Source: JAUASW01 sp036880965 (GTDB taxonomy: Bacteria > Pseudomonadota > Gammaproteobacteria > Burkholderiales > Burkholderiaceae_C). From it: a stretch of DNA of 64,000 bases. Below the pieces are notes generated by a model. The model was not told the DNA's origin. It saw only the letters and a program-made list of their open reading frames with translations, and did no database searches. Below, one piece after another: positions 34,260 to 44,867 of this stretch. Every line of letters begins with the position of its first letter. Within the stretch, counting starts at the first letter, position 1. Where the stretch lies: assembly GCF_036880965.1 (NCBI RefSeq), contig NZ_JBAJMV010000001.1, forward strand, positions 620,001-684,000, given 5' to 3'. A program made the position numbers and the translations under genes.

Positions 34260-35033
34260 CTAAGAGCCCTGTGTGCCCTGGTAGGCCTGCTGCAGGAGTT
34301 GCTGTGCCTTGAGGATGGTTGGATCGGTGCTGGTCTTGGCGCTGGTCGTGCGGCTGTTCGACAGCTTGGTGGCGGCGCTCAGCAAGGCGTCTTCCTGCTT
34401 CTTCAGCGCCGTCAGTCGGTTGCCGAGGCTGCTCAGCGCTGAAGTGAGCCGGCTCGAGCTGCTGAGCCCACCCTCGGCCAGCTTGCCCACGGCCGCGCCG
34501 AACTGCGAGAGCGCGCCCGTGACACCCTTGCCGTTCGCGGCCAGCGCCGTCTTGAGGGCGGCGGCATCCAACTTCACGGTGCCGTCCGCCTGCGCCCTGA
34601 TGCCCAGTGCATGCAGGGTGGGCGGTGCCGTGCGCTGGTTCAAGGCACGGCGCAGATCGCCCAACAGGGTGCTGCTGCCCAGGTTCGACCCGCCTTGGGC
34701 GAAAGCCTCGCGCGCGCCGGAAGTCGCGCTGTTGTAGTCCGCCGCGAAGGCCTCGAGCGCCGACTGGACGGCGGCCGGCGTGCTGCCGGAACCGAGCTTG
34801 CCCAGGCCGCCGGCCGTGCCGACCAGCGAGGCCAAGGCCGATTTGTATTTGCCAAGCACCGACAGCGAGGTCGCCGTCGATTGCTCCTGCGCCACCACGC
34901 GCTCGCGTGCCTTGGCCAAGGCCGGTGAGATCTTGCTCAGGCTGTCGGCGCTCAGAGTGGTCTTGCTCGAGCCGGCTTGCGACAGCGTGCTGTCGCCGCG
35001 GCCGACCAGGCCGGAAAGGCTTTGCAGGTCCAT
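34260..35033 (-). CDS. FliD C-terminal-like protein (orphan)
   Basis: A 257-residue Ser/Ala/Leu-rich protein without a signal peptide. The middle resembles the C-terminal part of the flagellar cap protein FliD: ALEAFAADYNSATSGAREAF, LGDLRRALNQ, and LHALGIRAQADGTVKLDAAAL followed by KTALAANGKGV. The N- and C-terminal parts are helical. Typical FliD has over 400 residues, so this is a shorter relative or a derivative. No flagellar gene is nearby. It converges with the LytTR gene, the stops nearly touching. The function is unknown. Confidence 0.65.
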   Translation of the reverse strand: MDLQSLSGLVGRGDSTLSQAGSSKTTLSADSLSKISPALAKARERVVAQEQSTATSLSVLGKYKSALASLVGTAGGLGKLGSGSTPAAVQSALEAFAADYNSATSGAREAFAQGGSNLGSSTLLGDLRRALNQRTAPPTLHALGIRAQADGTVKLDAAALKTALAANGKGVTGALSQFGAAVGKLAEGGLSSSSRLTSALSSLGNRLTALKKQEDALLSAATKLSNSRTTSAKTSTDPTILKAQQLLQQAYQGTQGS

Positions 35034-35242
35034 GGGTTTGCTTGTCCAATGCCAAGGCTTCAGGGTAGCCCCAGAGGGCGCCGCCAGCGGCCGGAAAAGC
35101 CGCGCCAAGCCCTGCCTGATCCACCGGCGCCGTCCAATGGCCACTGGCGCCCTGCCTTGTCCATTCGTCACATTTCCCGGGCCGGCCGGGCCGGCGCGCC
35201 GCAGAATTCGTTCCATACCAGACCAACATCCAGGAGCGAGAA

Positions 35243-35578
35243 ATGAGCAGCAACGAGCAAAGCCTGAGCAACACCACCACCACAAGCGCCGACGACGAAC
35301 TGCACATGCTGGCAAAGCGCCGCGTGGACCAGAAAATGGGCTTCTACACCCACGCCCTGGTCTATGTGCTGGTCAACCTGGGCCTCTATGTGCTCGGCCA
35401 TGCCGGCAGCGACTGGGGCTGGGGCCATGGCCGCTGGCACTTCGTGCCGATGGTGCCCTGGGGCATCGGCCTGGCGATCCACGGCATCGTCACCTTCGTG
35501 TCACTGCAGGGCGGCGATCTGCGCCAGCATCTGATGGACAAGGAACTCGAAACCCTGCGCCGCCGCCAGCAGCGATAA
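35243..35578 (+). CDS. 2TM domain protein
   Basis: A 111-residue protein with a Ser/Thr-rich start, then the 2TM pattern: AKRRVDQKMGFYTHALVYVL with two membrane helices (about 40-58 and 72-92) and a charged tail ending LRRRQQR. In other bacteria this domain sometimes precedes LytTR regulators or kinases; here a LytS/LytTR pair lies 1 kb upstream, so a link is possible. The start has GAG close by. The function is unknown. Confidence 0.78.
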   Translation: MSSNEQSLSNTTTTSADDELHMLAKRRVDQKMGFYTHALVYVLVNLGLYVLGHAGSDWGWGHGRWHFVPMVPWGIGLAIHGIVTFVSLQGGDLRQHLMDKELETLRRRQQR

Positions 35579-35628
35579 TTCGTGCCCAAGCAAATTGCAC
35601 AGCCCCGGACCGGCGCCGGGGCGCCTCT

Positions 35629-37413
<1,785 letters not shown>

Positions 37414-37436
37414 GGCTCGCGTGCAGTAGCGCCTGC

Positions 37437-38048
37437 TCTCGGCACGTTGCGGCCGTTCGCGAAGCCACGTCGGGAGAGCGTTGCACGGCAACCCGGGCAG
37501 CCGCACGGCTCAGGCAAGGGGGCCGGCCTTGCAGGCCGACTCCCCTGCGCTGCTCGCAACTCGGGGCGGCACGCAACTCGCTCCACTCACTTCGTTCGTG
37601 CCGCTCAGACAGGGCGTGCCAAGTCAGTCGTTGAGGCACGCTGCGCGTGCTGCCCCCGAGCCGCTGTGCTGCTCGGCCCCTTGCATTCACCGCGCAGCTG
37701 CCCGGGGTCACCGTGCAACGCAGCGCCGCGTGGGGGTGTTTGCTCGCAGGCAACGACCTCTCGCCGGCACAGGCTGGCCCCGCTGCCGGGCGATTTGTGC
37801 GCGGCCGAGAGCGCAGCAGCACGGGCCGGGCGTGCGCAGCACGCTTCAACAACTGACTTGGCGCGCCCTGTCTGAGCGGCACGAACGAAGTGAGTGGAGC
37901 GAGTTGCGCGCCGCCGGCCCGTGATGCGAGCACCGAGGGGAGTTGGCCGCGAGGCCAACCCGCGCACCATGAGCCCGGTGGCGGGGCCAGCCTGTGCCTA
38001 CCGCCCGACCTCTGCAAGCGCGAAGCGAACGGCCGCAACGTGCCGAGA
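37437..38048. repeat. 612-base nested palindromic element
   Basis: The gap of nearly 700 bases after glnS holds no convincing gene but has three levels of inverted repeat. The ends are a perfect 24-base pair (37437-37460 against 38025-38048, starting TCTCGGCACG). A core pair of about 70 bases (37566-37635 against 37846-37915) has only a few mismatches. Each half also folds on itself: 37478-37523 against 37676-37721 (roughly 80% matching) and 37766-37791 against 37973-37998 (24 of 26). The layout suggests a non-autonomous mobile or multi-copy intergenic element. No transposase is present. Confidence 0.8.
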
Positions 38049-38061
38049 CACGTCACCAAGA

Positions 38062-38086
38062 GAAACGGCGCCTTCGGCGCCGTTTT
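38062..38086. terminator. Bidirectional intrinsic terminator
   Basis: AAACGGCGCC/GGCGCCGTTTT around a TTC loop gives a long GC stem with T runs in both directions. It would end glnS transcription from the left and the DPP-IV gene from the right. It is now about 650 bases from the glnS stop because of the palindromic element. Confidence 0.85.
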
Positions 38087-38108
38087 CAATTCATAAGCCC
38101 ACTTTCCC

Positions 38109-40361
38109 TCAGGGCTTGAGGTGGCGGACGAAGAAGTCCGTCTGCGTCTTGGCCAGATGCAGTCTCGACTTGCGGCCGGCGATGCCGTGGGCTTTGCCCG
38201 GGTAGATCGTCGTCTCGAAGATCTTGCCTTCGTTCTGCAGGGCTTCGATCAGCTTGAGTGAGTTCTCGAACAGCACGTTGTCGTCGGCCGTGCCGTGGAT
38301 CAGCATCAGTGGCTTGGACAGGTACTTGGCGCGCGGGATCAGGTTGGCTTCGGCATAAGCCGGTGCCTTGCCGCCCTGCGGGTCGATGCCGAGATAACGC
38401 TCCGTGTAAGCCGTGTCGTAAAGCGTCCAGTCCGTCGGCGGTGCGCCGGCAAAGGCGGCGGCGAACGGTGTGTCGGTGTCCAGCATCGAACGCGCAGCCA
38501 GGAAGCCGCCGTAGGACCAGCCGGTGAAGCCGATGCGCGCCGGGTCGACCGAAGGCACCAGCTTGGGCAGCTGGCGAACCGCGGCGAACAGGTCGGCCAC
38601 TTCGATCTTGCCGATGGCGCGGTAGTGCGCATGCGTGAAGTCGCGGTCACGGTTGGCCATGCCGCGCGTGTCCACCGTCATCACGCCAAAGCCCAACCGC
38701 TGCCAGTAGGCTTCAAGCGCCATGCCACCGCTGTAGCGCCAGCCCACCGAGGCGCCATGCGGGCCACCATAGGCCTGCACGATGACCGGGTTCTTGCCCG
38801 AGGCCGAGGCCTTGAGCGGCGGCGAGTAAGTGGCGTTGAGCGGCGTCTTGCCATCGGCAGAAATGATGTCCAGCACCTGCTGCTCCGGCACGATGCGCGC
38901 GAGGAGCGGGTCGGCAGGGCTGCCCTCGACTTCGATCGGCGCGGCCTTGCCGTCAATCGAGATCACGCGAGTGGTCGGCACCTTGCCCCAGCTGGATTCG
39001 CTCATCAGCAAACGCTGGCAGCTGCTGTCGCCCGACGCGCCGCGGGTGCGGCGCGGCTGACCGGGATCGATCATCCGGGTCTTGCCGTTCAGGTCGGTCT
39101 CGAACAATTCCTTGCCGCGGCCGCGTTCGGTCACGCCGGAAAAGACGATGCGCTTGTCAGCGGCACAGACGACGCCGGCCACCATCTCGGGCTGCTGCGT
39201 CAGTTGCTTGACCGCGCCGCTCACGCGGTCCAGCAGCCAGAGCTGGCGGCGGCCACTGCGCTCGCTGGACCACAGGAGCGCCGGATGGCCGGACAGCTTC
39301 ATCGCCGGCAGTTCACGCAAGTCGTTGTGCAGCTCGACCCAGGCCGGGTCGCGCTCGGAGAGCACGGTGCGCGCCTTGCCGCCATCGAACTCGACCAGGT
39401 CCAGTCGCGTCTGGTCGCGGGTCAGCCATTGCAGCCAGGGCTTGCCGTCGGCAAACCAGCCAGCACGGGCGATGTACTCGGCTTCGGTCGGCAAGGGCAG
39501 CGGCGTAATGCTGCCGCTCGCCACATCGATGTTCAGGGCGCGCAGCTTGGCGTTGGGCTGACCGGCGCCGGGATAGCGCTGCTCGGTCATCGCGGTGCGG
39601 TCCGCAAAGATCTGCGCGCGCACCTTGATCGGCACCGGGCTTTCGTCCACTTCGATGGCAAGGACAGCCTTGCCGTCCGGCGACCACCAGAAGCCCTTGT
39701 GGCGGTCCAGCTCTTCCTCGGCGATGAACTCGGCCAGGCCGGTGCTCATGGTCTTGCTGCCGCTCAAGGTCAGGCGCTTGGCGCCGCCTTCGTTCAGCGA
39801 CTGCACATACAGGTCGCCGCCCTTGACGAAGGCAACCTGGCGGCCGGCCTTGTCGCACTGCGGCTCACGGGCCGGGTCGCCGCCGGCTTCGGTCAGCTTG
39901 CGTGACTTCGGCGCAGCGTCGCCATTGAGCTCAACGGCATACAGCGCGCCCGACATCGGCACCAGGAGGCGCTTGTCATCCTCGCCGCACCACTGATAGC
40001 TCAGGATGCCGCTGCCCTGGATGCGACGGCGCTCCAGCGCCATCTTTTCGGCCTCGGTGAGCTCAGCCTTGGCGCCGCCGATCAGGTCGGACATCGCCAG
40101 CAAGCGACGCGGCTTGCCTGCGGGCAGCGGCTGGCCCCACAGTTCCATCACTTCGCTGTCGGCCTCCGAGGGCTGCAGAAAGGTCAGCCACTGACCAGCC
40201 GGCGACAGGTTTGCCGCACGCGGCAGCCGGCCCGCCAGCGGCGGATCGGCATAAATGCGGTCCAGGGTGAGTTCATCGGTGGCGGCAGGGGCCGCGACCA
40301 GGGGCGAGACGCTGGCGGCCAGGGCGGCGGCCAGCAGGGTGAGGGTCAGGGGTTTGCGCAT
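38109..40361 (-). CDS. S9 family dipeptidyl peptidase IV
   Basis: A 750-residue exported serine peptidase that removes Xaa-Pro (or Xaa-Ala) dipeptides from peptide N termini. The signal peptide (about 1-24) ends PLVAAPAA. An eight-bladed propeller contains the Glu pair AEFIAEEELDRHKGFWWSPDG (quoted core FIAEEELDRH) that anchors the substrate N terminus. The catalytic domain has GWSYGGFLA (Ser), HGTADDNVLF (Asp) and GKAHGIAG (His). The Glu pair supports DPP-IV over oligopeptidases. ATG 40361 gives a good signal peptide. Confidence 0.93.
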   Translation of the reverse strand: MRKPLTLTLLAAALAASVSPLVAAPAATDELTLDRIYADPPLAGRLPRAANLSPAGQWLTFLQPSEADSEVMELWGQPLPAGKPRRLLAMSDLIGGAKAELTEAEKMALERRRIQGSGILSYQWCGEDDKRLLVPMSGALYAVELNGDAAPKSRKLTEAGGDPAREPQCDKAGRQVAFVKGGDLYVQSLNEGGAKRLTLSGSKTMSTGLAEFIAEEELDRHKGFWWSPDGKAVLAIEVDESPVPIKVRAQIFADRTAMTEQRYPGAGQPNAKLRALNIDVASGSITPLPLPTEAEYIARAGWFADGKPWLQWLTRDQTRLDLVEFDGGKARTVLSERDPAWVELHNDLRELPAMKLSGHPALLWSSERSGRRQLWLLDRVSGAVKQLTQQPEMVAGVVCAADKRIVFSGVTERGRGKELFETDLNGKTRMIDPGQPRRTRGASGDSSCQRLLMSESSWGKVPTTRVISIDGKAAPIEVEGSPADPLLARIVPEQQVLDIISADGKTPLNATYSPPLKASASGKNPVIVQAYGGPHGASVGWRYSGGMALEAYWQRLGFGVMTVDTRGMANRDRDFTHAHYRAIGKIEVADLFAAVRQLPKLVPSVDPARIGFTGWSYGGFLAARSMLDTDTPFAAAFAGAPPTDWTLYDTAYTERYLGIDPQGGKAPAYAEANLIPRAKYLSKPLMLIHGTADDNVLFENSLKLIEALQNEGKIFETTIYPGKAHGIAGRKSRLHLAKTQTDFFVRHLKP

Positions 40362-40416
40362 GCCGCATGCTAAATGCAGCAGCCGCCGCAAGCCATGGGG
40401 TCCTCACCCAATGACT

Positions 40417-40644
40417 TCAGTCACCGCACTCGCGAACCTCGGGCGTCGAATATTCGTCCCCGATGACAGCGCGGGCAAACAGGTAGTTTTCCAGCGCTCG
40501 CGGGCTCAGGTCGTCCAGCGGCACTTCGCCTCGGGCGTCGCAGGGAAAAGCCAGGCCGCGGCCAGCGTGATACAGCGACTGGAAGCGCAGTTCGTAGTGG
40601 GCGCCACCCGCAATCGAAAGTCCGTGGCTCAGTTTGCTTTCCAT
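40417..40644 (-). CDS. Conserved small hypothetical protein
   Basis: A 75-residue soluble protein starting MESKLSHGLSIAGGAHYELR, with LYHAGRGLAFPCDARG and LSPRALENYLFARAVIG. I recall near-identical short proteins of unknown function in many Burkholderiales, which makes this a real gene. No domain name can be assigned. AAGGAG lies just before the ATG (GGCAAGGAGCCC). It is 55 bases upstream of the DPP-IV start on the same strand. Confidence 0.72.
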   Translation of the reverse strand: MESKLSHGLSIAGGAHYELRFQSLYHAGRGLAFPCDARGEVPLDDLSPRALENYLFARAVIGDEYSTPEVRECGD

Positions 40645-40798
40645 GATGGGCTCCTTGCCTTGCCTCTGCCTTGATTTCGGCCTCTTGAAGCAAGACTAGG
40701 AGTGTTTTGGAGAAGCCTGCGTGCAATAAGGCGCAGCTTCTGGCCCCACCACTGATTCAACCCGTGACCCGGGGGGGATCGCCCAGCCGTCCGCCCCT

Positions 40799-42205
40799 TC
40801 AGTCGAGGGGTGCCAGATCAGCCAGGCGGCGCACCTTGACCTTGCGCCCCTTCAGCTTGCCGTCCGACAGGCGCTTGACCACCTCGCGGGCGATGCTGCG
40901 CTCCACGGCCACGTAGCAATGAAAGTCGGTCACGTGGATCTTGCCGATCTGGGCGGCCTCGAAACCGGCCTCGCCAGTGAGCGCACCCAGGATGTCGCCG
41001 CGGCGGATCTTTTCCTTCTTGCCGCCGAGGATCTGCAAGGTGTCCATGGCTGGCAGCAGCGGCGCCTTGGAGGCTGCCGTCATTTCAGCCAGCGGCTTCC
41101 ACTTCAGGGCATAGCCCAGCAGTTGCTCGATGCGCCCGATGCGACCCATCTCGTCCAGGCTTGCCAGGTTCAGGGCCAGGCCTTCAGCGCCCGCGCGGCC
41201 AGTGCGGCCGATGCGGTGCAGATGACTCTCCGCATCCGCCGCGATGTCCACGTTGATCACGCATTCCAGCTCGGCGATGTCCAGGCCGCGCGCAGCCACA
41301 TCGGTGGCCACCAGCACCGAGCAGCTGCTGTTGGTGAACTGGATCAGCACCTGGTCGCGCTCGCGCTGCTCGAGCTCGCCATGCAGCGCGAGGGCGACGA
41401 TGCCCTGTGCCTGCAGGACGTCCACCAGATCACGGCATTGCTGGCGCGTATTGCAGAAAGCCAGCGTGCGCGCCGGACGGTAGTGCAGGAGCAATTGCGA
41501 GACGGCGTGCAGGCGGTCGCCTTCGCTCACCTCGAACGCGATCTGCTGGATCTGGCGCGGCGCGGCGGCCGCTTCGGCCTTGACCGTCTGCGGGTCGCGC
41601 ATGAAGCGCTGAGCTAGGCCGGCCACGCCCTCGGGCCAGGTGGCCGAGAACAGGAGCGTCTGGCGGTTCTTGGGCGCCGCCTTCACGACTGTGGCGATGT
41701 CTTCCACAAAGCCCATGTCCAGCATGCGATCCGCTTCGTCGAGCACCAGCGTGTTGAGCTGCGACAGGTCCAGCGTGCCGCGCTCGAGGTGGTCGAGGAT
41801 GCGGCCCGGCGTGCCGACGATGACGTGGGCGCCGAACTCGAGGCTGGCAATCTGGTTGCGCATCGGCACGCCGCCGCAAACAGTCAAGATCTTGATGTTT
41901 TCCGCGGCGCGCGCGAGCTGGCGCAACACTTCGGCGACCTGATCGGCCAATTCACGCGTGGGGCAAAGCACCAGCGACTGCACGTTCATGCGCGAAGCGT
42001 CGAGCCGGTGCAGCAGCGAGAGGCCGAAGGCCACGGTCTTGCCGCTGCCGGTCTGCGCTTGCGCGATCAGGTCGGTGCCGGCGAGCGACTTGCGCAGGGA
42101 AAGGGCCTGGATCGCGGTCATTTCGGTGAAGCCCAGCTGGGCCAGATTGGCCTGCATGGCTGCGGACAGCGGCAGGACGGCGAAAGACTGCGGGAACGTG
42201 TTCAT
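40799..42205 (-). CDS. dbpA: ATP-dependent RNA helicase DbpA
   Basis: DEAD-box helicase of 468 residues that binds helix 92 of 23S rRNA and aids 50S assembly. Motifs in order are the Q motif (GFTEMTAIQ), AQTGSGKT, PTRELADQ, DEADRML, SAT (LLFSATWP), and HRIGRTGRAG. The C-terminal ~75 residues (KIRRGDILGALTGEAGFEAAQIGKIHV) form the DbpA RNA-binding domain (quoted core KIRRGDILGAL). Length and domain order match DbpA. Confidence 0.95.
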   Translation of the reverse strand: MNTFPQSFAVLPLSAAMQANLAQLGFTEMTAIQALSLRKSLAGTDLIAQAQTGSGKTVAFGLSLLHRLDASRMNVQSLVLCPTRELADQVAEVLRQLARAAENIKILTVCGGVPMRNQIASLEFGAHVIVGTPGRILDHLERGTLDLSQLNTLVLDEADRMLDMGFVEDIATVVKAAPKNRQTLLFSATWPEGVAGLAQRFMRDPQTVKAEAAAAPRQIQQIAFEVSEGDRLHAVSQLLLHYRPARTLAFCNTRQQCRDLVDVLQAQGIVALALHGELEQRERDQVLIQFTNSSCSVLVATDVAARGLDIAELECVINVDIAADAESHLHRIGRTGRAGAEGLALNLASLDEMGRIGRIEQLLGYALKWKPLAEMTAASKAPLLPAMDTLQILGGKKEKIRRGDILGALTGEAGFEAAQIGKIHVTDFHCYVAVERSIAREVVKRLSDGKLKGRKVKVRRLADLAPLD

Positions 42206-42239
42206 CGAAGGATTATCCCAGGCCGCCTCGCGCGAGCCT

Positions 42240-42614
42240 TTACTTGCTCGGCAGCCGGTACATCCAGACCGCCACGCAGAGGCAAATCGCGGCAGGCAGC
42301 CAGGACCAGGCCAGCGGCAGCCGCCATGCGGCCACGGCGCAACCGAAGGTCATCATGACCCAGGCCAGTTGCTTGGCCCGAAGCGGAATCGCGCGGCGCG
42401 CGCGCCAGTTCCGCACCATGGGCCCGAAGGTCTTGTGACTCAACAACCAGGCCTCGCAACGCTTGCTGGCGCGGGCAAAACAGAAGGCCGCCAGCAGCAC
42501 GAAAGGCGTGGTCGGCAGCAGCGGCACGAAGATGCCGACGATGCCTAGCACAAGCGCGGCGAGGCCGGCCAGCAGCCAGAGAACGCGCAGGGCGAGTGGG
42601 GTCGAGTTGGGCAC
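42240..42614 (-). CDS. YbaN family (DUF454) membrane protein
   Basis: A 124-residue inner-membrane protein with four helices. The family signature is GIVGIFVPLLPTTPFVLLAA followed by FCFARASKRCEAWLLSHKTFG and a charged RNWRARRAIPLRAK loop. In E. coli YbaN is uncharacterised. It is divergent from the hydroxyacid dehydrogenase gene with a 23-base gap between starts. The family is secure; the function is unknown. Confidence 0.9.
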   Translation of the reverse strand: MPNSTPLALRVLWLLAGLAALVLGIVGIFVPLLPTTPFVLLAAFCFARASKRCEAWLLSHKTFGPMVRNWRARRAIPLRAKQLAWVMMTFGCAVAAWRLPLAWSWLPAAICLCVAVWMYRLPSK

Positions 42615-42637
42615 GGCGCCAGTGTAGAGTGGCCGCC

Positions 42638-43792
42638 ATGCCTGCCATCACCTGCATCGAAGACCTGCGTGTCCTGGCCGAAAAACGCGTGCCACGGATG
42701 TTCTATGACTACGCCGATTCGGGCTCCTGGACCGAAGGCACCTACCGCGCCAACGAGTCGGATTTCCAGGCCATCAAGCTGCGCCAGCGCGTGGCCGTGA
42801 ACATGGAAAACCGCAGCACGGCGGTGAAGCTGGTGGGCCAGGACGCCAAGATGCCGGTGGCGATAGCGCCCACGGGCCTGACCGGCATGCAGCATGCCGA
42901 TGGCGAGATCCTGGCGGCCAAGGCGGCCGAGGCTTTCGGCATCCCGTTCACGCTGTCGACGATGAGCATCTGCTCGATCGAGGACATCGCCGCCCACACC
43001 ACGGCGCCCTTCTGGTTCCAGCTCTACATGATGCGCGACCGCGATGCGATGGAGCGCATGATCGAGCGCGCCCGCGCCGCCCGCTGCAGCGCGCTGGTGT
43101 TGACGCTCGACCTGCAGGTGATTGGCCAGCGCCACAAGGACATCAAGAACGGGCTTACTGCTCCACCTCGCCCGACCCTCGCCAACCTGATCAACCTCGC
43201 GACCAAGCCGCGCTGGTGCCTGGGCATGCTGGGCACGAAGCGCCGCACTTTCGGCAATCTCGTCGGCCATGTGAAGGCCGTCACCGACATGAAGTCGCTC
43301 GCCTCCTGGACCAATGAGCAGTTCGACCCGCGCCTCTCCTGGGCCGACGTGGAATGGGTCAAGCAGCGCTGGGGCGGCAAGCTGATCCTCAAGGGCATCA
43401 TGGATGTCGAGGACGCCAGGCTTGCGGCCAACTCCGGCGCTGATGCGCTGGTGGTCAGCAACCATGGCGGCCGCCAGCTGGACGGCGCCGAGTCGAGCAT
43501 CCATGCCTTGCCGCGCATCGTCGATGCCGTGGGCTCCAGGATCGAAGTGCACATGGACGGCGGCGTGCGCTCCGGCCAGGACGTGCTCAAGGCCTGGGCC
43601 CTCGGCGCTCGCGGCGCCTGGATAGGCCGGGCCTTCCTATACGGCCTCGGCGCCATGGGCCAGCCGGGTGTGACCAAGGCCTTGCAGATCATCCACAAGG
43701 AGCTCGACGTGACCATGGCCTTTTGCGGCCACACGCAGCTGAAGAAGGTGGACAGCGGCATCCTCCTGCCGGGCAGCTTTCCGCAGGCCTGA
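42638..43792 (+). CDS. FMN-dependent alpha-hydroxy-acid dehydrogenase (LldD-like)
   Basis: A 384-residue flavoenzyme that oxidises L-lactate or another 2-hydroxy acid. It begins CIEDLRVLAEKRVPRMFYDY with the Tyr and FMN-contacting residues. APTGLTGMQHADGE, the FMN-binding KGIMDVEDA (Lys), the catalytic His in VVSNHGGRQLDGA, and the phosphate-binding DGGVRSGQDV and GIGRAFLYG-like WIGRAFLYG follow. Its stop overlaps the next ATG (TGATG), coupling it to an alginate-lyase-like gene. The substrate is not certain. Confidence 0.93.
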   Translation: MPAITCIEDLRVLAEKRVPRMFYDYADSGSWTEGTYRANESDFQAIKLRQRVAVNMENRSTAVKLVGQDAKMPVAIAPTGLTGMQHADGEILAAKAAEAFGIPFTLSTMSICSIEDIAAHTTAPFWFQLYMMRDRDAMERMIERARAARCSALVLTLDLQVIGQRHKDIKNGLTAPPRPTLANLINLATKPRWCLGMLGTKRRTFGNLVGHVKAVTDMKSLASWTNEQFDPRLSWADVEWVKQRWGGKLILKGIMDVEDARLAANSGADALVVSNHGGRQLDGAESSIHALPRIVDAVGSRIEVHMDGGVRSGQDVLKAWALGARGAWIGRAFLYGLGAMGQPGVTKALQIIHKELDVTMAFCGHTQLKKVDSGILLPGSFPQA

Positions 43793-44778
43793 TGCGGGCG
43801 CTACTTGTTTCGCTGATCCTGCTGGCAGGCCTGGCCGAGTCCGCGCCCTGCCCCGATGCACAGCCAGCACTTCGAGACATGCAGGGCAACGGCTACTACA
43901 GCGACAAGAACCACTCCATCGTCGACCCGGTCCTGAAGGCGCAGAACGAAGCGGCAGCCAGGCCCTTCACCGACTTCGCCGACCAGATCAGCCGGCGAGC
44001 CGACAGGGTGCTGGCGGGCGGAGCCGATGCGGCGGAAAACGCCGGTTGCGCACTCGCATGGCTTCAGCATTGGGCTGCCGGCGAAGCGATGCTGGGCAGG
44101 ATCGCGACCAGCCAGGCGCAATACCTGCGCAAATGGACCCTGGCTTCGCTGGCCCTGGCCTACCTGAAGCTGCGGCCCCAGGCGAGCGCCGATCAGCAGT
44201 CGCAGATCGACGGCTGGCTGCGCCGCGTCGCCGGTGAGGCACTGAACCACATCCGCCACAGCAAGTCAGCGCGCAACAACCATGCCTACTGGGTCGGCCT
44301 CGCCATCATGGCCACGGCCAGCGCCACCGCTGACACCGAACTGCGCAGCGCAGCCCGCGAGCTCTTCAACGATGCCTTGAGCGACATCCAGGACGACGGC
44401 AGCCTGCCACAGGAACTGGCCCGCGCCGGCAAGGCGCTGGCGTATCACAACTATGCGCTGGCCCCGCTGGTACTGACAGCCGAACTGGCAGCGCGCGACG
44501 GCGAGGATTGGTACGCGCTGCAGGGATCGCGGCTGGACTTGCTGGTCGAGCGCACCGCTTCCGGCATTGCCGATCCGGCCTGGTTTGTCAACCGAACCGG
44601 TCTCAGCCAGGAGCTGCCGCGCGGCGGCATCACAGGCTGGGCTGTCTTCTATTCGCAGCGCGGCGAAGCCCGGCGACAGAGGGTGCTTGCCATACCCACC
44701 AACGGCCCCTTGCGCAACACCACACTCGGCGGCGACCTTCATCTGATGTCGTCCAAGCGCTTCTTTTCGACGCGCTGA
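43792..44778 (+). CDS. Alginate lyase family (PL5-like) protein
   Basis: A 328-residue exported protein. The signal peptide (about 1-18) ends AGLAESAP. Key PL5/AlgL blocks are ARNNHAYWVGLAIMATA (Asn-Asn-His, catalytic His) and LARAGKALAYHNYALAPLVL (Arg, catalytic Tyr/His region). AlgL cuts polymannuronate by beta-elimination in the periplasm, but no alginate synthesis genes are seen. The coupling to a hydroxyacid dehydrogenase is unusual. Another uronate polymer is possible. Confidence 0.8.
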   Translation: MRALLVSLILLAGLAESAPCPDAQPALRDMQGNGYYSDKNHSIVDPVLKAQNEAAARPFTDFADQISRRADRVLAGGADAAENAGCALAWLQHWAAGEAMLGRIATSQAQYLRKWTLASLALAYLKLRPQASADQQSQIDGWLRRVAGEALNHIRHSKSARNNHAYWVGLAIMATASATADTELRSAARELFNDALSDIQDDGSLPQELARAGKALAYHNYALAPLVLTAELAARDGEDWYALQGSRLDLLVERTASGIADPAWFVNRTGLSQELPRGGITGWAVFYSQRGEARRQRVLAIPTNGPLRNTTLGGDLHLMSSKRFFSTR

Positions 44779-44867
44779 CTTGCGCCGCTACTTCGATGGC
44801 CCGACGATGCCACCCGGGCTGGTAGCGATTGGCGACCCAAGGCCCAAGCTTCAACAAGGAGTCGTTC

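Noticed and set aside
38295..39905. Open 536-codon frame on the plus strand
   Set aside because: It is antisense to the DPP-IV gene, with His/Gln-rich shadow composition.
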